Assembly: GCA_963739385.1 (NCBI GenBank)
Contig: CAVUAI010000025.1
Span: 124,001-188,000, forward strand
Direction of reading: 5' to 3'
DNA: 64,000 nucleotides
Origin: VAZQ01 sp963739385
GTDB lineage: Bacteria > Pseudomonadota > Alphaproteobacteria > Rhizobiales > Xanthobacteraceae
Positions 7,734 to 17,081 of this stretch are shown here, in pieces. A program made the position numbers and the translations under genes. A model generated the notes under the pieces. It made no database searches, was not told where the DNA came from, and saw nothing but the letters and a program-made list of their open reading frames with translations. How positions within the stretch are numbered: the first letter of the stretch is position 1; every line of letters starts with the position of its first letter.

Positions 7734-10700
7734 GTGACGAAAACAGGTTGCGCGCTCCACGAAGAGCGCGCTGGGGTCGACAAACTGCTCACCGCTAGAG
7801 GAATGTCCACGGGCGCGTTGACACATGGCCTGGAGCCGCAGCCCTCGAAGGTTCGCGGCGCCGATTGCTTTTTTGCGAGCGGGTCGGGTCAACAGCCTTC
7901 AGAAGCCAGCAAGGACCGCCTCCTTCGTTGGAAGGAGGGCGAGCGGCTGCATCATCTTCTTGAGCAGGCCTGCCTGCGCTTCGCGGCGAGCGACGCGGTC
8001 GTCACCGACGAAGCCGTCCTCACCTATCGCGACCTCGACCATCGCGCCAACCAGGTCGCCAGGCACCTGATCGACCAGGGGATCCTGCCCGGCGACCGGG
8101 TCGGGCTGCTGCTCGACAAATCAGTCGAGACCTATGTCGCGCTGCTGGCGGTGATGAAGGTCAATGCCGCCTATGTGCCGCTCGACCCCGGTTTCCCGGC
8201 CGAACGCATCGGCTTCATCCTGGCCGACGCGAACGTCAAGACCGTCGTATCGATGTCCGGCTTTGGCGCCCGGCTCGGCGCGTTCGACGTGCGCCACGTC
8301 CTTCTCGACAGCGCAAAGCAGGTCATCGACACGAAACCGGGCACGCCCCTCACCGACCGCGAGGTCGGGCCGCCGCTCGATCGGATCTGCTACATCATCT
8401 ACACGTCCGGGACGACCGGCAATCCCAAGGGCGTCGTCATCGAGCATCCCAGCATCTGCAACTTCGTCCGGGTCGCGGCGGAGCGGTACGGGTTTGCGCC
8501 GGGGGATCGTGTCTATCAGGGCATGACGATCGCCTTCGATTTCTCGGTGGAGGAGATCTGGGTCCCCTTGATGGCCGGCGCGACCCTCGTTCCGGCCCCA
8601 CCCGGGGTCACGCTGCTCGCCGACGAACTTGCCGATTTCCTGCGGGATCGGAGGGTCACGTGCCTCTGTTGCTGCCCGACCTTGCTGGGGACGATCGAGA
8701 CGGAGTTGCCCGAGCTCAGGATTCTGCTGGTCGGGGGCGAGGCCTGCCCGCACAACCTGGTGGTCCGGTGGCACCGCGCGGGGCGGTCCATCCTGAATTC
8801 CTACGGACCGACCGAGGCCACCGTCACCGCGTCATTGGCGGAGCTGACGCCCCACAAGCCGGTCACGGTTGGCCGGCCGCTGCCGACCTATTCGATCGTC
8901 ATTCTGGATCCGGCCGCGGATCGGGTGGCAGCCCGGGGTGAGTTGGGAGAAATCGGGATCGCCGGCATCGGGCTTGCCGCCGGCTACCTGAACCGCGATG
9001 ACCTGACGGGCAAAAAGTTCATTGCTGATTTCCTGGCAATCCCCGACAACCCGTCGAACCGGATCTATCGGACCGGCGATCTCGGCTGCTTCAATGCGGA
9101 CGGGGAGATCGAGTACCACGGCCGGATCGATACTCAGGTCAAGATCCGCGGCTACCGGATCGAGCTCATCGAAATCGAATCCGTGCTGCTGGATCTGCCG
9201 GAGATCGCGCAGGCAGTGGTGACGACCTATGAGCCCGCCCCGGGAGCGGTCGAGCTCGTGGCCTACTACGCGCTGAAGCAGGACGCTTCGATCCTCTCGC
9301 GCGGCGAGATCACGCAGATGCTGCGAAGCCGGCTGCCGGCCTACATGATTCCGGCCTATCTCGAAGAGCTGCCGTTCATTCCGATGACGATCGGCAACAA
9401 GGCCGATCACCGGCACCTGCCGAAGCCCAAACGGCCGCGCCTCTCGGCCGGCAATAAGCTGGTCGCCGCCAAGACCGACTGCGAGCACTTCCTCACGCGC
9501 GTGCTGGCCGAGGTGCTCACGGTCGACCATGTCTCGACGGCAGACCATTTTTTTGACGACCTCGGAGCCAACTCCCTGCTGATGGCGCGCTTCTGCGCCC
9601 GTATTCGCCAGCGTCCGGGCATGGCGAACGTGTCGATGCGCGACATCTACCTGAACCCGACCGTCGCCAGGCTTGCCGAGCGCCTGCGTCAGGGCGGCGG
9701 CGAGGAGGTCACCGCGACCAAGCGTGAGCCGTTCCACATGCCGACCGACTTGGCCTATTACGGGTGCGGCGCGCTTCAGCTCCTGTTCTATGCCGTTTCC
9801 TGCCTGCTCGGGCTGTGGTTTTTCGACGCCGGCCTCGAATGGACCTATGCGGCGATCGGCAACCCGCTCGAAGTCTACCTCCGCGCCGTGGCGTTTGCCG
9901 TCGGGTCCTTCGTCGTGCTGACGGCAATTCCCATCGTCGCGAAGTGGATGCTGATCGGACGGTGGAAAGCCGAGACCATCCCGATCTGGAGCCTGCGCTA
10001 CTTCCGATTCTGGGTGGTCAAGACACTCGTTCGCAGCGCGCCCGTGGTGGCCCTTTACGGCAGTCCGATTTACAACTTCTATCTGCGCCTGCTGGGCGCG
10101 AAAATCGGCTCCAATGTCGTGCTCGAGTGCCGCTTTGTCCCGGTCTGCACCGACCTCATCGCCATCGGCGAGAACACGATTCTCCGCAAGGACTCGATCC
10201 TGCTGGGCTACAGGGCGCAGAACAATTTCATTCACACCGGACCGGTCGAAATCGGCAGCAATGCATTCGTCGGCGAAGCCAGTGTGTTGGACATCGATGC
10301 CGCGATGGGCGACGACACCCAGCTCGGTCATGCCTCCTCCCTGCAGAGCGGTCAGCGCATTCCGGACGGCAAGCGCTATCACGGCTCTCCCGCGCAGGAG
10401 ACGACGTCGAACTACTGCCCGATCGAGAACACGCCCTGCTCTGCGTTCCGGCGCGGATTCTTCGATGCGGTCCAGCTCCTGGGGCTGTTCGCGATCGCCA
10501 TTCCGGTCCCGATCGTGCTGCTGGCCTATTGGGAGCATTACTCAGCCGGGCTCGCCGGCGCCTCCGACGCGCTGACCTGGGGCTTGCTGCTGGTCTCCAT
10601 CGGCTCCTTCCTCGGCATGCTGGCGGCGGCGCTGCTCGCGGTCTGCGTCGTTCCGCGGATTTGCCAGCTTTTCCTCGCTACCGACAAAACCTATTCGCTT

Positions 10701-11945
10701 TATGGCTTCCATTACAGGCTGCAAAAAGTCATCGCGCGGCTCAGCAATTCGCGTTTCTTCAATGTGTTGTTCGGCGACAGCTCTGCGATCGTGCACTACA
10801 TGCGGCTGATCGGTTGGAACCTGAACAAGGTCGAGCAGACCGGCTCCAACTTCGGCACCAACCAGCAGCACGACAATCCGTTCCTCTGCGACATCGGCAG
10901 TGGCACGATGGTCTCCGACGGCTTGTCGATGATCAACATGTACCAGTCGAGCTCGTCTTTCCGGCTCGCCAGGACCCGCATCGGCGATCACAACTATCTC
11001 GGCAACAACATCCACTATCCGCCGGACGGGCGAACCGGCGCGAATTGCCTCCTTGGCACCAAGGTCATGATCCCGATCGATGGGCCCGTGCGCGAAAACG
11101 TCGGGTTGCTGGGATCTCCCTGTTTCGAGATCCCTCGCGTCGTCGACCGCGACAGGACTGCCATGGACGCCCTGAGCGCCGAAACCCGCCGGCAGCGGCT
11201 GCGGCAGAAGAATCTCTACAATCTCGTTACCGGCACGCTGTTCCTGTTCGTCCAATGGCTGTTCTTCTTCGCCACGCTGGTCGTATGGCAGCTCGCCATG
11301 CTGAGCTATCCGCATTACGGCGTGCTCGCGCTGTTCGCGGCGGCCGTGGTCACGTCTTCGGGCGCGATTTTGTTCTACGCGCTGGTCGAACGGGCGAGCC
11401 TTGCCTTCAGGCAACTCGCGCCAAAGATGGTCACGATCTACGAGCCGTATTTCTGGTTTCACGAGCGTCATTGGAAACTCTCCAACTCGCCGATCGTGCG
11501 TCTCTTCGCGGGCACGCCGTTCAGAAGCCTGATATGGCGCCTCATGGGCGTGCGGATCGGTCGGAAAGTCTACGACGGGGGATGCAGCATTACCGACCGC
11601 TCGCTCGTCGAGATCGGCGACCACACCAATTTGAACGAGGCCAGCGTCCTGCAGGCACACTCGCTCGAGGAGAGCGTGTTCAAGTCCGATTATGTGCGGA
11701 TCGGCAAGGCCTGTACCCTTGGTCCCGCCGCGTTCGCTCACTACGGCATAACCATGGGCGATCACTCCGTGCTTGATGCCAATTCCTTCCTCATGAAGGG
11801 CGAGGTCCTCGACCCCTACACCGTCTGGTGCGGGAATCCGGCCAAGCTGTATCGCCGCGATGTGGCAGCCGATCGGGTCGCGCCGAGCGCGCCGACGTCG
11901 CCGGAGATGGCCGACGATTTTGTTCCGCGGGTGGCGGCGGAATAG
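7734..11945 (+). CDS. Pls/PosA-type membrane non-ribosomal peptide synthetase
   Basis: A 1403-residue single-module synthetase from a GTG at 7734; an ATG at 7803 is an alternative, and neither start has a well-spaced ribosome site. The adenylation domain (about 65-555) shows A3 (YTSGTTGNPKG, near 223), A5 (NSYGPTEA, near 355), A7 (YRTGDLG), A8 (KIRGYRIELIEIE) and A10 (GNKADHRHLP). A carrier domain follows with its phosphopantetheine Ser at 614 (DDLGANSLL). The rest alternates about six membrane helices with left-handed beta-helix repeats. No thioesterase or canonical condensation domain is seen. This is the layout of epsilon-poly-lysine synthetase (Pls) relatives, which make short homopolymers of an amino acid at the membrane. 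By hand alignment to GrsA the specificity residues read D-F-E-C-L-G-S-V-T-K, similar to lysine/ornithine codes. Confidence 0.88.
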   Translation: MTKTGCALHEERAGVDKLLTARGMSTGALTHGLEPQPSKVRGADCFFASGSGQQPSEASKDRLLRWKEGERLHHLLEQACLRFAASDAVVTDEAVLTYRDLDHRANQVARHLIDQGILPGDRVGLLLDKSVETYVALLAVMKVNAAYVPLDPGFPAERIGFILADANVKTVVSMSGFGARLGAFDVRHVLLDSAKQVIDTKPGTPLTDREVGPPLDRICYIIYTSGTTGNPKGVVIEHPSICNFVRVAAERYGFAPGDRVYQGMTIAFDFSVEEIWVPLMAGATLVPAPPGVTLLADELADFLRDRRVTCLCCCPTLLGTIETELPELRILLVGGEACPHNLVVRWHRAGRSILNSYGPTEATVTASLAELTPHKPVTVGRPLPTYSIVILDPAADRVAARGELGEIGIAGIGLAAGYLNRDDLTGKKFIADFLAIPDNPSNRIYRTGDLGCFNADGEIEYHGRIDTQVKIRGYRIELIEIESVLLDLPEIAQAVVTTYEPAPGAVELVAYYALKQDASILSRGEITQMLRSRLPAYMIPAYLEELPFIPMTIGNKADHRHLPKPKRPRLSAGNKLVAAKTDCEHFLTRVLAEVLTVDHVSTADHFFDDLGANSLLMARFCARIRQRPGMANVSMRDIYLNPTVARLAERLRQGGGEEVTATKREPFHMPTDLAYYGCGALQLLFYAVSCLLGLWFFDAGLEWTYAAIGNPLEVYLRAVAFAVGSFVVLTAIPIVAKWMLIGRWKAETIPIWSLRYFRFWVVKTLVRSAPVVALYGSPIYNFYLRLLGAKIGSNVVLECRFVPVCTDLIAIGENTILRKDSILLGYRAQNNFIHTGPVEIGSNAFVGEASVLDIDAAMGDDTQLGHASSLQSGQRIPDGKRYHGSPAQETTSNYCPIENTPCSAFRRGFFDAVQLLGLFAIAIPVPIVLLAYWEHYSAGLAGASDALTWGLLLVSIGSFLGMLAAALLAVCVVPRICQLFLATDKTYSLYGFHYRLQKVIARLSNSRFFNVLFGDSSAIVHYMRLIGWNLNKVEQTGSNFGTNQQHDNPFLCDIGSGTMVSDGLSMINMYQSSSSFRLARTRIGDHNYLGNNIHYPPDGRTGANCLLGTKVMIPIDGPVRENVGLLGSPCFEIPRVVDRDRTAMDALSAETRRQRLRQKNLYNLVTGTLFLFVQWLFFFATLVVWQLAMLSYPHYGVLALFAAAVVTSSGAILFYALVERASLAFRQLAPKMVTIYEPYFWFHERHWKLSNSPIVRLFAGTPFRSLIWRLMGVRIGRKVYDGGCSITDRSLVEIGDHTNLNEASVLQAHSLEESVFKSDYVRIGKACTLGPAAFAHYGITMGDHSVLDANSFLMKGEVLDPYTVWCGNPAKLYRRDVAADRVAPSAPTSPEMADDFVPRVAAE

Positions 11946-12078
11946 CTCTGCGATTGATGACCGGCCCCTGCGCCTGCGCGCGAGTTGCTCATCGGGCACG
12001 GCAGGGTGCATCGTCGCGAATCCCAATGCTTGTGACCAAGTGGTCGGCGATCTGTCATGGCAAATTGAGGAGAACGTG

Positions 12079-12942
12079 ATGAAAACGGTCCTGGCGCTGG
12101 TCATCGCCTGGACGGTGCTCGCCCTCGAGATGGTGACGCCCGCGTCGGCCGCGGCGGCCGGCGAGGTGAGCGTGAGCTATGTACCGCCCAAGAACCCTGC
12201 GCACCAGCCGATCTTCGAGCAGCTGAAGGAAAACCGCTTCCTCGAGAAGTTGCAGGAGTTCGTCAGCCCATTCCGGCTGCCGCGCACGTTGCTGGTGAGG
12301 CTGGAGGGATGCGACGGCGATCCCAATGCCTCATATGGAAACGACACGATCGTTGTCTGTTACGAATATGTCGATGAGCTCTGGAAGGCCATGCCGGCGG
12401 AAACGACAACGGCTGGCGTCGCGCCGATCGACACTCTGGTGGGCCCCTTGTTCGACACCTGCCTGCATGAATTCGCCCACGCCCTATTCGACATGCTGCA
12501 GGTGCCGGTGTTGGGGCGCGAGGAAGACGCCGCCGATCAGGTTTCGGCCTACATCATGCTGCATCTCGGCAAGAGCGAGGCGCGCAGGCTGATCGCGGGC
12601 ACCTCCTACGCGTACAAGACCGAGGCGGAAGCCGCAACGGCGCCCTTCACGGTGAAGCAGTTCGCCGACGCCCATGGCACGCCCGCGCAACGTTTTTACA
12701 ATCTGCTGTGCATCGCCTATGGCGCCGATCCGCAATTGTTCGGCGACATGGCTGAGACGGTATTGCCGAAGGAGAGAGCGGAGGACTGCAATGACGAATA
12801 CCGGCAGCTTGTCTATGCGTATGAAAAGCTGATCCGCCCGCATATCGACCAGGACCTTGCAAACAAGCTGTTCGACAAAAGCTGGCTGCCCGACGCAACG
12901 ACAGGGATGCCGCGCAGGCCCGTCCCGGCGCAGCCGAAGTAA
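12079..12942 (+). CDS. DUF4344 zinc metallopeptidase-like exported protein
   Basis: A 287-residue protein from an ATG with GAGGAGA upstream. The signal peptide is MKTVLALVIAWTVLALEM, ending at an ASA-type site. A zincin motif HEFAH sits at residues 130-134 (two His ligands and the catalytic Glu), and EEDAADQ about 20 residues later supplies a likely third ligand. This matches the DUF4344 family of putative metallopeptidases. Four or more cysteines (EGCDGD, VVCYEY, DTCLHE, LLCIAY) suggest disulfides. It is about 130 bp downstream of the Pls-type synthetase on the same strand; release or trimming of its product is possible but only inferred. Confidence 0.8.
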   Translation: MKTVLALVIAWTVLALEMVTPASAAAAGEVSVSYVPPKNPAHQPIFEQLKENRFLEKLQEFVSPFRLPRTLLVRLEGCDGDPNASYGNDTIVVCYEYVDELWKAMPAETTTAGVAPIDTLVGPLFDTCLHEFAHALFDMLQVPVLGREEDAADQVSAYIMLHLGKSEARRLIAGTSYAYKTEAEAATAPFTVKQFADAHGTPAQRFYNLLCIAYGADPQLFGDMAETVLPKERAEDCNDEYRQLVYAYEKLIRPHIDQDLANKLFDKSWLPDATTGMPRRPVPAQPK

Positions 12943-12956
12943 TTCCCGGAGTGAAA

Positions 12957-12977
12957 CCGCGGCTTCAAGGCCGCGCG
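12957..12977. terminator. candidate hairpin between convergent genes
   Basis: CGCGGC and GCCGCG flank a TTCAAG loop just after the metallopeptidase stop and before the stop of the convergent acyltransferase gene. There is no clear T-run, so this is a weak call based on position and pairing. Confidence 0.35.
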
Positions 12978-12987
12978 GTGGCGCTCG

Positions 12988-14235
12988 TCAGAATGCGGGG
13001 TCCTTCGCCAGTTGATTGCGCCGGCCGCCGCCTTGAAGGATGCGCGCGAGCCGATTGGAATACGACATCGCCCGCCTTTCGAACGCATGCCAGGTCCCGT
13101 AGCCCAGCGCGGTCGTGGCCACAAAGGCGGCCAGCATGGACAGCCAGAACGGCTCGATCAGCAGCAGCGAGAATTGCTGCACCGGCCACGCAAACACATA
13201 CATTCCGTAGGAGGCGTCGCCTCCCCTCGAGAACCATGCCATGGCCCTGGAGCTGCCGAGACCGATGGTCGCCGCGGCAACCGCGAGCGATTGAAAGATG
13301 GTGTCGAGCGGCACCAGGTGGCGCACGAGAAGAACCCCGATCAATCCCGCGACGCCAATCGCGATGGCGTGCCTTGCGATATACGGCCAGAACACCGCCA
13401 GGGCGGCGCCGGAGAGGAAGAATGAACTCAGCCTGAAGAAGTCGAGGCTGTTCAGCGGACCGAAGTCGAATTCGCCCACAAGCGGCGTCGCACTCCAGGC
13501 GATGCCGAGGAGGAGGGTAGCGAGAACGATGGCGGTGCCGCTGCGTCGACCGCCCAGGATGACCATCACGGACAATATGGCGTAGAGCCAAAGCTCGTAG
13601 GGCAGGCTCCAGAGCGGCTCGTTGACCGTTGGTCGCACCGCATCCGCGAACGCGCCGGGGATGAGCTGCGTCACTCCCCGCACGAACATCAGGAGATTGT
13701 CGCCGACATACTCGGCGTGCGGCCCGAGCTGGGCATAGTTGCGGTACCAGAAAAAGGTTGCGGCCGAAGTCGCAACCAGCACGAAGGCAAGATTCGGAAA
13801 TATTCGCAGGAACCGCGCGGATACGAAGCGGGCCCAGCCCGGCGATCTCTGCAGCGACCGATAGATCAGAAACCCGCTGAGGCAAAAGAAGACCTCGACC
13901 GCGAGCTCGCCGAAGTCCTCGCCGTAGCTCGGCACCTGCGGTTCCGGAAATCCCGCCAGGTCAAAATGATGGCTGAACAGAACAGCGGAGGCGGCACAGA
14001 ACCGGACGAAGTCGTAGCTGTTCCCGGCGCGTGAAGCGGCCGGTTCGCTCCCATCCTGACGAGGGCCTTGTGCAGTGACGCCCGATGCCGGCTGCAAGAG
14101 TGCCTGCCTTTCATCTCGCCTGAAGACGCATTCGCCGCTTGCGGCCACCCATTGGCGGCCGCGAGCCCCCGCCGAGCATGGACTCAAACACCAGACCGGT
14201 AAATGGCCCACCACGCTTCGGATGTGGCGGCCCAA
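12988..14235 (-). CDS. acyltransferase 3 family membrane protein (OafA/YrhL type)
   Basis: Up to 415 residues from a TTG at 14235; the first ~65 residues look unconserved and the true start may be a later GTG. From residue about 70 it reads like an acyltransferase 3 protein: SYDFVRFCAASAVLFSHHFD holds the conserved histidine pair, VEVFFCLSGFLIYRS forms helix 2, and RFLRIFPNLAFV is the Arg-x-x-Arg motif of the cytoplasmic loop. About ten membrane helices follow. Members transfer acetyl or other acyl groups onto sugars, lipids or peptides at the inner membrane. It is convergent with the synthetase/metallopeptidase pair, so a role in modifying that product is only a guess. Confidence 0.8.
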   Translation of the reverse strand: MGRHIRSVVGHLPVWCLSPCSAGARGRQWVAASGECVFRRDERQALLQPASGVTAQGPRQDGSEPAASRAGNSYDFVRFCAASAVLFSHHFDLAGFPEPQVPSYGEDFGELAVEVFFCLSGFLIYRSLQRSPGWARFVSARFLRIFPNLAFVLVATSAATFFWYRNYAQLGPHAEYVGDNLLMFVRGVTQLIPGAFADAVRPTVNEPLWSLPYELWLYAILSVMVILGGRRSGTAIVLATLLLGIAWSATPLVGEFDFGPLNSLDFFRLSSFFLSGAALAVFWPYIARHAIAIGVAGLIGVLLVRHLVPLDTIFQSLAVAAATIGLGSSRAMAWFSRGGDASYGMYVFAWPVQQFSLLLIEPFWLSMLAAFVATTALGYGTWHAFERRAMSYSNRLARILQGGGRRNQLAKDPAF

Positions 14236-14378
14236 GGCATGCCTCGGACGTTGTCGACGCGCCAGATATCATGCGAACCAACCCTGGAGCGGGATCGCGG
14301 TTCAGGCTGAAGCGATTGCGCTCTGGAAAGGGGGCGTTCGAAGACCCGGCGTCTTTATGCGCCGGCAAGGTAGGTCAC

Positions 14379-15122
14379 TCACCAGGTGCGCTTGAACCCC
14401 GCCTTGAGGCTCTTGGACAGATCGCCGCCCGGAGTCTCGCTCACCGAGCCGGTCACGCTGAAGGGGCTGCCGAACAGCTTCTGCTCGGCGCTGAGCGTGC
14501 GCAGCCATTTGTCGTCGGTGCTCGACAGGTCGGCGCCGATCGACACATTGGTATCGGTTGGCGCGATGTTGAAGCGCAACGCCTGGCTGGTCGCCCAGTG
14601 CGATTGCGCCGCGCCATTCGGCGCCGCTCGCGACACCGTCACGCCGTTCTGCAGCGTCATCGATACCCCGTCGCCGACCGGGACCGAGCGGCTCAAGGTG
14701 GTGCCGAACATGCTCTCCTGGCCGGGGTCGACCCGCGTCTCGATCGACTGGTCCCAGCCGAGCGTCGACGCCATCCCGGGCGCGTTCATGGTCGCCCAGG
14801 CCACGCCGGTGGACTGGTCGGGGACGGTGCCTGCCGTCAACTGTTCGGGCTGGAAGGTCGCGGCCGGGATCGACGGCTTGCGATAGTCGATGCCGACCTT
14901 GGCATTCAAGTCGGGCGTGGCCGCCGTGCCGGCGAACGGAACGCTCGTCGCCTTGTCGGCCTCGGGCTCCGGCGTCGTCAGGTCGAGCGGCTCGCCCGCC
15001 GGTCCCTCCAGCGACGGCTCGTCCGCCCGGCTCTCCGGCGCCTGCGCGTGCGCTCCCTGCGCCAGCAACAGCAGCGCCGCCGGGATGATCGACAGGCGCA
15101 GCATTCCTGTAACATTCATCAT
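14379..15122 (-). CDS. exported protein, function unknown
   Basis: A 247-residue protein from the ATG at 15122 (an in-frame start at 15161 adds 13 polar residues before the signal). The signal peptide is MLRLSIIPAALLLLAQGAHA with an AHA-type cleavage site. The next 60 residues are acidic and Pro-rich (EPLDLTTPEPEADK). The C-terminal half has alternating polar/hydrophobic strands ending KSLKAGFKRTW; a terminal aromatic residue is typical of outer-membrane strands. This hints at a beta-rich envelope protein, but I do not recognise the family. Confidence 0.6.
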   Translation of the reverse strand: MMNVTGMLRLSIIPAALLLLAQGAHAQAPESRADEPSLEGPAGEPLDLTTPEPEADKATSVPFAGTAATPDLNAKVGIDYRKPSIPAATFQPEQLTAGTVPDQSTGVAWATMNAPGMASTLGWDQSIETRVDPGQESMFGTTLSRSVPVGDGVSMTLQNGVTVSRAAPNGAAQSHWATSQALRFNIAPTDTNVSIGADLSSTDDKWLRTLSAEQKLFGSPFSVTGSVSETPGGDLSKSLKAGFKRTW

Positions 15123-15278
15123 TGCATTCCCACTGCGATCGGCTTCCTTGCCGGCACTCAAGCATCGACACTTGGCATTTTGTTGACGGTGCGAACCCTA
15201 TCGCAGTAGGGGCGGTTCCCCGCCTGGGCGCAGGGCCGCCACAATGATGCCTTTGCCGTTACCGCCGGCGCCGCGCAG

Positions 15279-16259
15279 CTACGGCCAATGCCAGCGCATG
15301 AAGGCCGCGACCGGCTGCGGCAGCCGGACCACGGACAGCAGGAAATCGGTGTCGAGCGACAGTGCGACCGCGCCGAGCAGCGAGAGCGCAGTGCCCAGGA
15401 TCATCCTGCCGCCGAAGATCTCATGATGCGGATTGAGCAAGCGGGCGAACACGAGGCGCAGCGCGTGATGCAGTTGCAGCACCGGCGTCACCACCGAGAC
15501 CGGCGCGACCGCATAGGCCATGTAGATGAACATCTGCGCGATGCAGACGGAGACCCCGGAATAGGTGAACCACTTCAGCGCCTCGGGCGCGACCGCAAGC
15601 GCATGGCGCAGCTGCCCCGGCCACAGCATCAGCAGGGCGACCGCGGCCGTGGCGGCGGCGTACGACACCAGGCCGCCCGCGATGCCGCTGCCGATGTCGC
15701 CCTTGATCACCGCGACCCTGATCAGCAGCGGCGACACGCCGTAGGCGAGCGCCGCCATCAGGGCGAAGGCGTAACCCTCGGCGTAGCGCGGCTCGAATTT
15801 TGGCACTCCCGTCTCCGGTTTGCGCGCGGGCTCCGCGGCCGCGTTGCGCATGATCGCCGGCGCCAGCGCCAGCAGCGCGATGCCCAGGATGCGCAGCGGC
15901 GTCAGCGGCTCCCTGAGCACGAGCACCGCAAGCACGAGGGTGAGTGCGAGACTGAGCTGGATCACCGGCCCCGCCAGGTTGGCGCCGATCGCCTGGGCGG
16001 CGCGGAAGTTGCCGTAGCGTCCCAGCACGAAGTGCAGCACGCCTGCCAGTGCGAGAAAGCCGATGCCTTCGCCCGAGAACTGCCCCAGCGTGGCGAGATG
16101 TCCGCTCGCGAACGCCACCGCCAGGAAGATCGGCACGCCGATCGGAACCGTGATCGCGAGCGCCTGCGCCACCGATCCGGTCAGCACCCCGCGCCGCGCG
16201 CTGGCATTGTTGAAGGCGAACGTGGCCGCGGACAGCGCGGCGAGAGACACTCCGAGCAC
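15279..16259 (-). CDS. EamA-family (DMT) transporter
   Basis: A 326-residue integral membrane protein with about ten hydrophobic segments in two five-helix EamA halves, starting MLGVSLAALSAATFAFNNAS. The second half begins near EGYAFALMAALAYGVSPLLI. DMT carriers export or exchange metabolites such as amino acids, purines or sugar intermediates. The C-terminal end of each half has the usual proline/glycine-rich helix (REPLTPLRILGIALLAL). No substrate is indicated by neighbours; it stands alone between exported-protein genes. Confidence 0.85.
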   Translation of the reverse strand: MLGVSLAALSAATFAFNNASARRGVLTGSVAQALAITVPIGVPIFLAVAFASGHLATLGQFSGEGIGFLALAGVLHFVLGRYGNFRAAQAIGANLAGPVIQLSLALTLVLAVLVLREPLTPLRILGIALLALAPAIMRNAAAEPARKPETGVPKFEPRYAEGYAFALMAALAYGVSPLLIRVAVIKGDIGSGIAGGLVSYAAATAAVALLMLWPGQLRHALAVAPEALKWFTYSGVSVCIAQMFIYMAYAVAPVSVVTPVLQLHHALRLVFARLLNPHHEIFGGRMILGTALSLLGAVALSLDTDFLLSVVRLPQPVAAFMRWHWP

Positions 16260-16570
16260 AGCTAGTGTCCCGCTTCCGAAATTCGCATCATTGTGCAGCC
16301 CCTCGTTTGCGAACTTCGGAATCGAAGGACGCCCGCAAGAATGATGCGGAGTTCCGAACCGCCACGCCAGCCGCCTTCGTGATTGGCGCGATTGGTTAAC
16401 GGCGGTGGCGGGCTAATCTATTGAAAACACTGGCCTCATGCAAAAGCGCCCGTGGGTTCTATGCGGCCCGGCGGCAACACTCGGCAATGAAACGCGATGG
16501 GGCCTCTGCGCGTTAAGCAACTGAGGAGGGTCCAACCCTAGCCTTTGGAGCCGGGAGCTTCAGGGGGAGT
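16260..16570. other. intergenic stretch, no gene recognised
   Basis: About 310 bp between divergent genes (EamA transporter on minus, DUF1236-like on plus). Local AT content rises near 16400-16440 (GGTTAACGG, CTATTGAAAACAC), which suits promoter DNA, but I could not fix -35/-10 elements. No structured RNA was noticed. Confidence 0.4.
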
Positions 16571-17008
16571 ATGATGTCGTCCGCATGGCGCCATGGCGCG
16601 ATTGTCCTCACGCTCGTAGGATGCGTTGCGCTGACCGCGGCGGCCCAGACCGGCCGCAGCCGCGGCGGCACGGGCGAGATCCTCATGGACGAGACGACGG
16701 GCAGCGTTGGTTCTCCCCGCGCCCCGCGTGCCGGCGCCGAGCTGGCGTTGAGCGACGAGCAGCGCGGCCGCATCTACGCAGACGTCATGCGCATCCCCGA
16801 CACGCCGGTGGCGCAGGCGGCGCCGCCCGCGCTCTCCGATCCGCTGCCCGGCGGCGTCGCCATGCAGGATTTGCCCGCGGGAGTGATGCGCGAGATCCCG
16901 CAGGTGGAAGGCCATAAATTCGTGAAATTTGACGACCGCATCGTGGTGGTCAATCCGGCCAATCGCCTGGTCGTGGCGATGATCCCGCGCTACAAGCTGT
17001 TGCCCTGA
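16571..17008 (+). CDS. DUF1236-like exported protein
   Basis: A 145-residue protein with a signal peptide (HGAIVLTLVGCVALTAAAQ). The middle contains LSDEQRGRIYADVMRIPDTP, resembling LSDEQRRAIYQALKD in the protein at 6956. The C-terminus reads VEGHKFVKFDDRIVVVNPAN then RLVVAMIPRYKLLP, a DUF1236-type ending. The function is unknown and the protein is probably periplasmic. Shared segments suggest it is a shorter paralogue of the protein at 6956. Confidence 0.7.
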   Translation: MMSSAWRHGAIVLTLVGCVALTAAAQTGRSRGGTGEILMDETTGSVGSPRAPRAGAELALSDEQRGRIYADVMRIPDTPVAQAAPPALSDPLPGGVAMQDLPAGVMREIPQVEGHKFVKFDDRIVVVNPANRLVVAMIPRYKLLP

Positions 17009-17081
17009 TCCTCGATGATCCGTCCGGGGTGGTATCGCGTCGCGCTGACGCGGGCCGTTGCGCTGTCCGCCGTGCCCGGCC

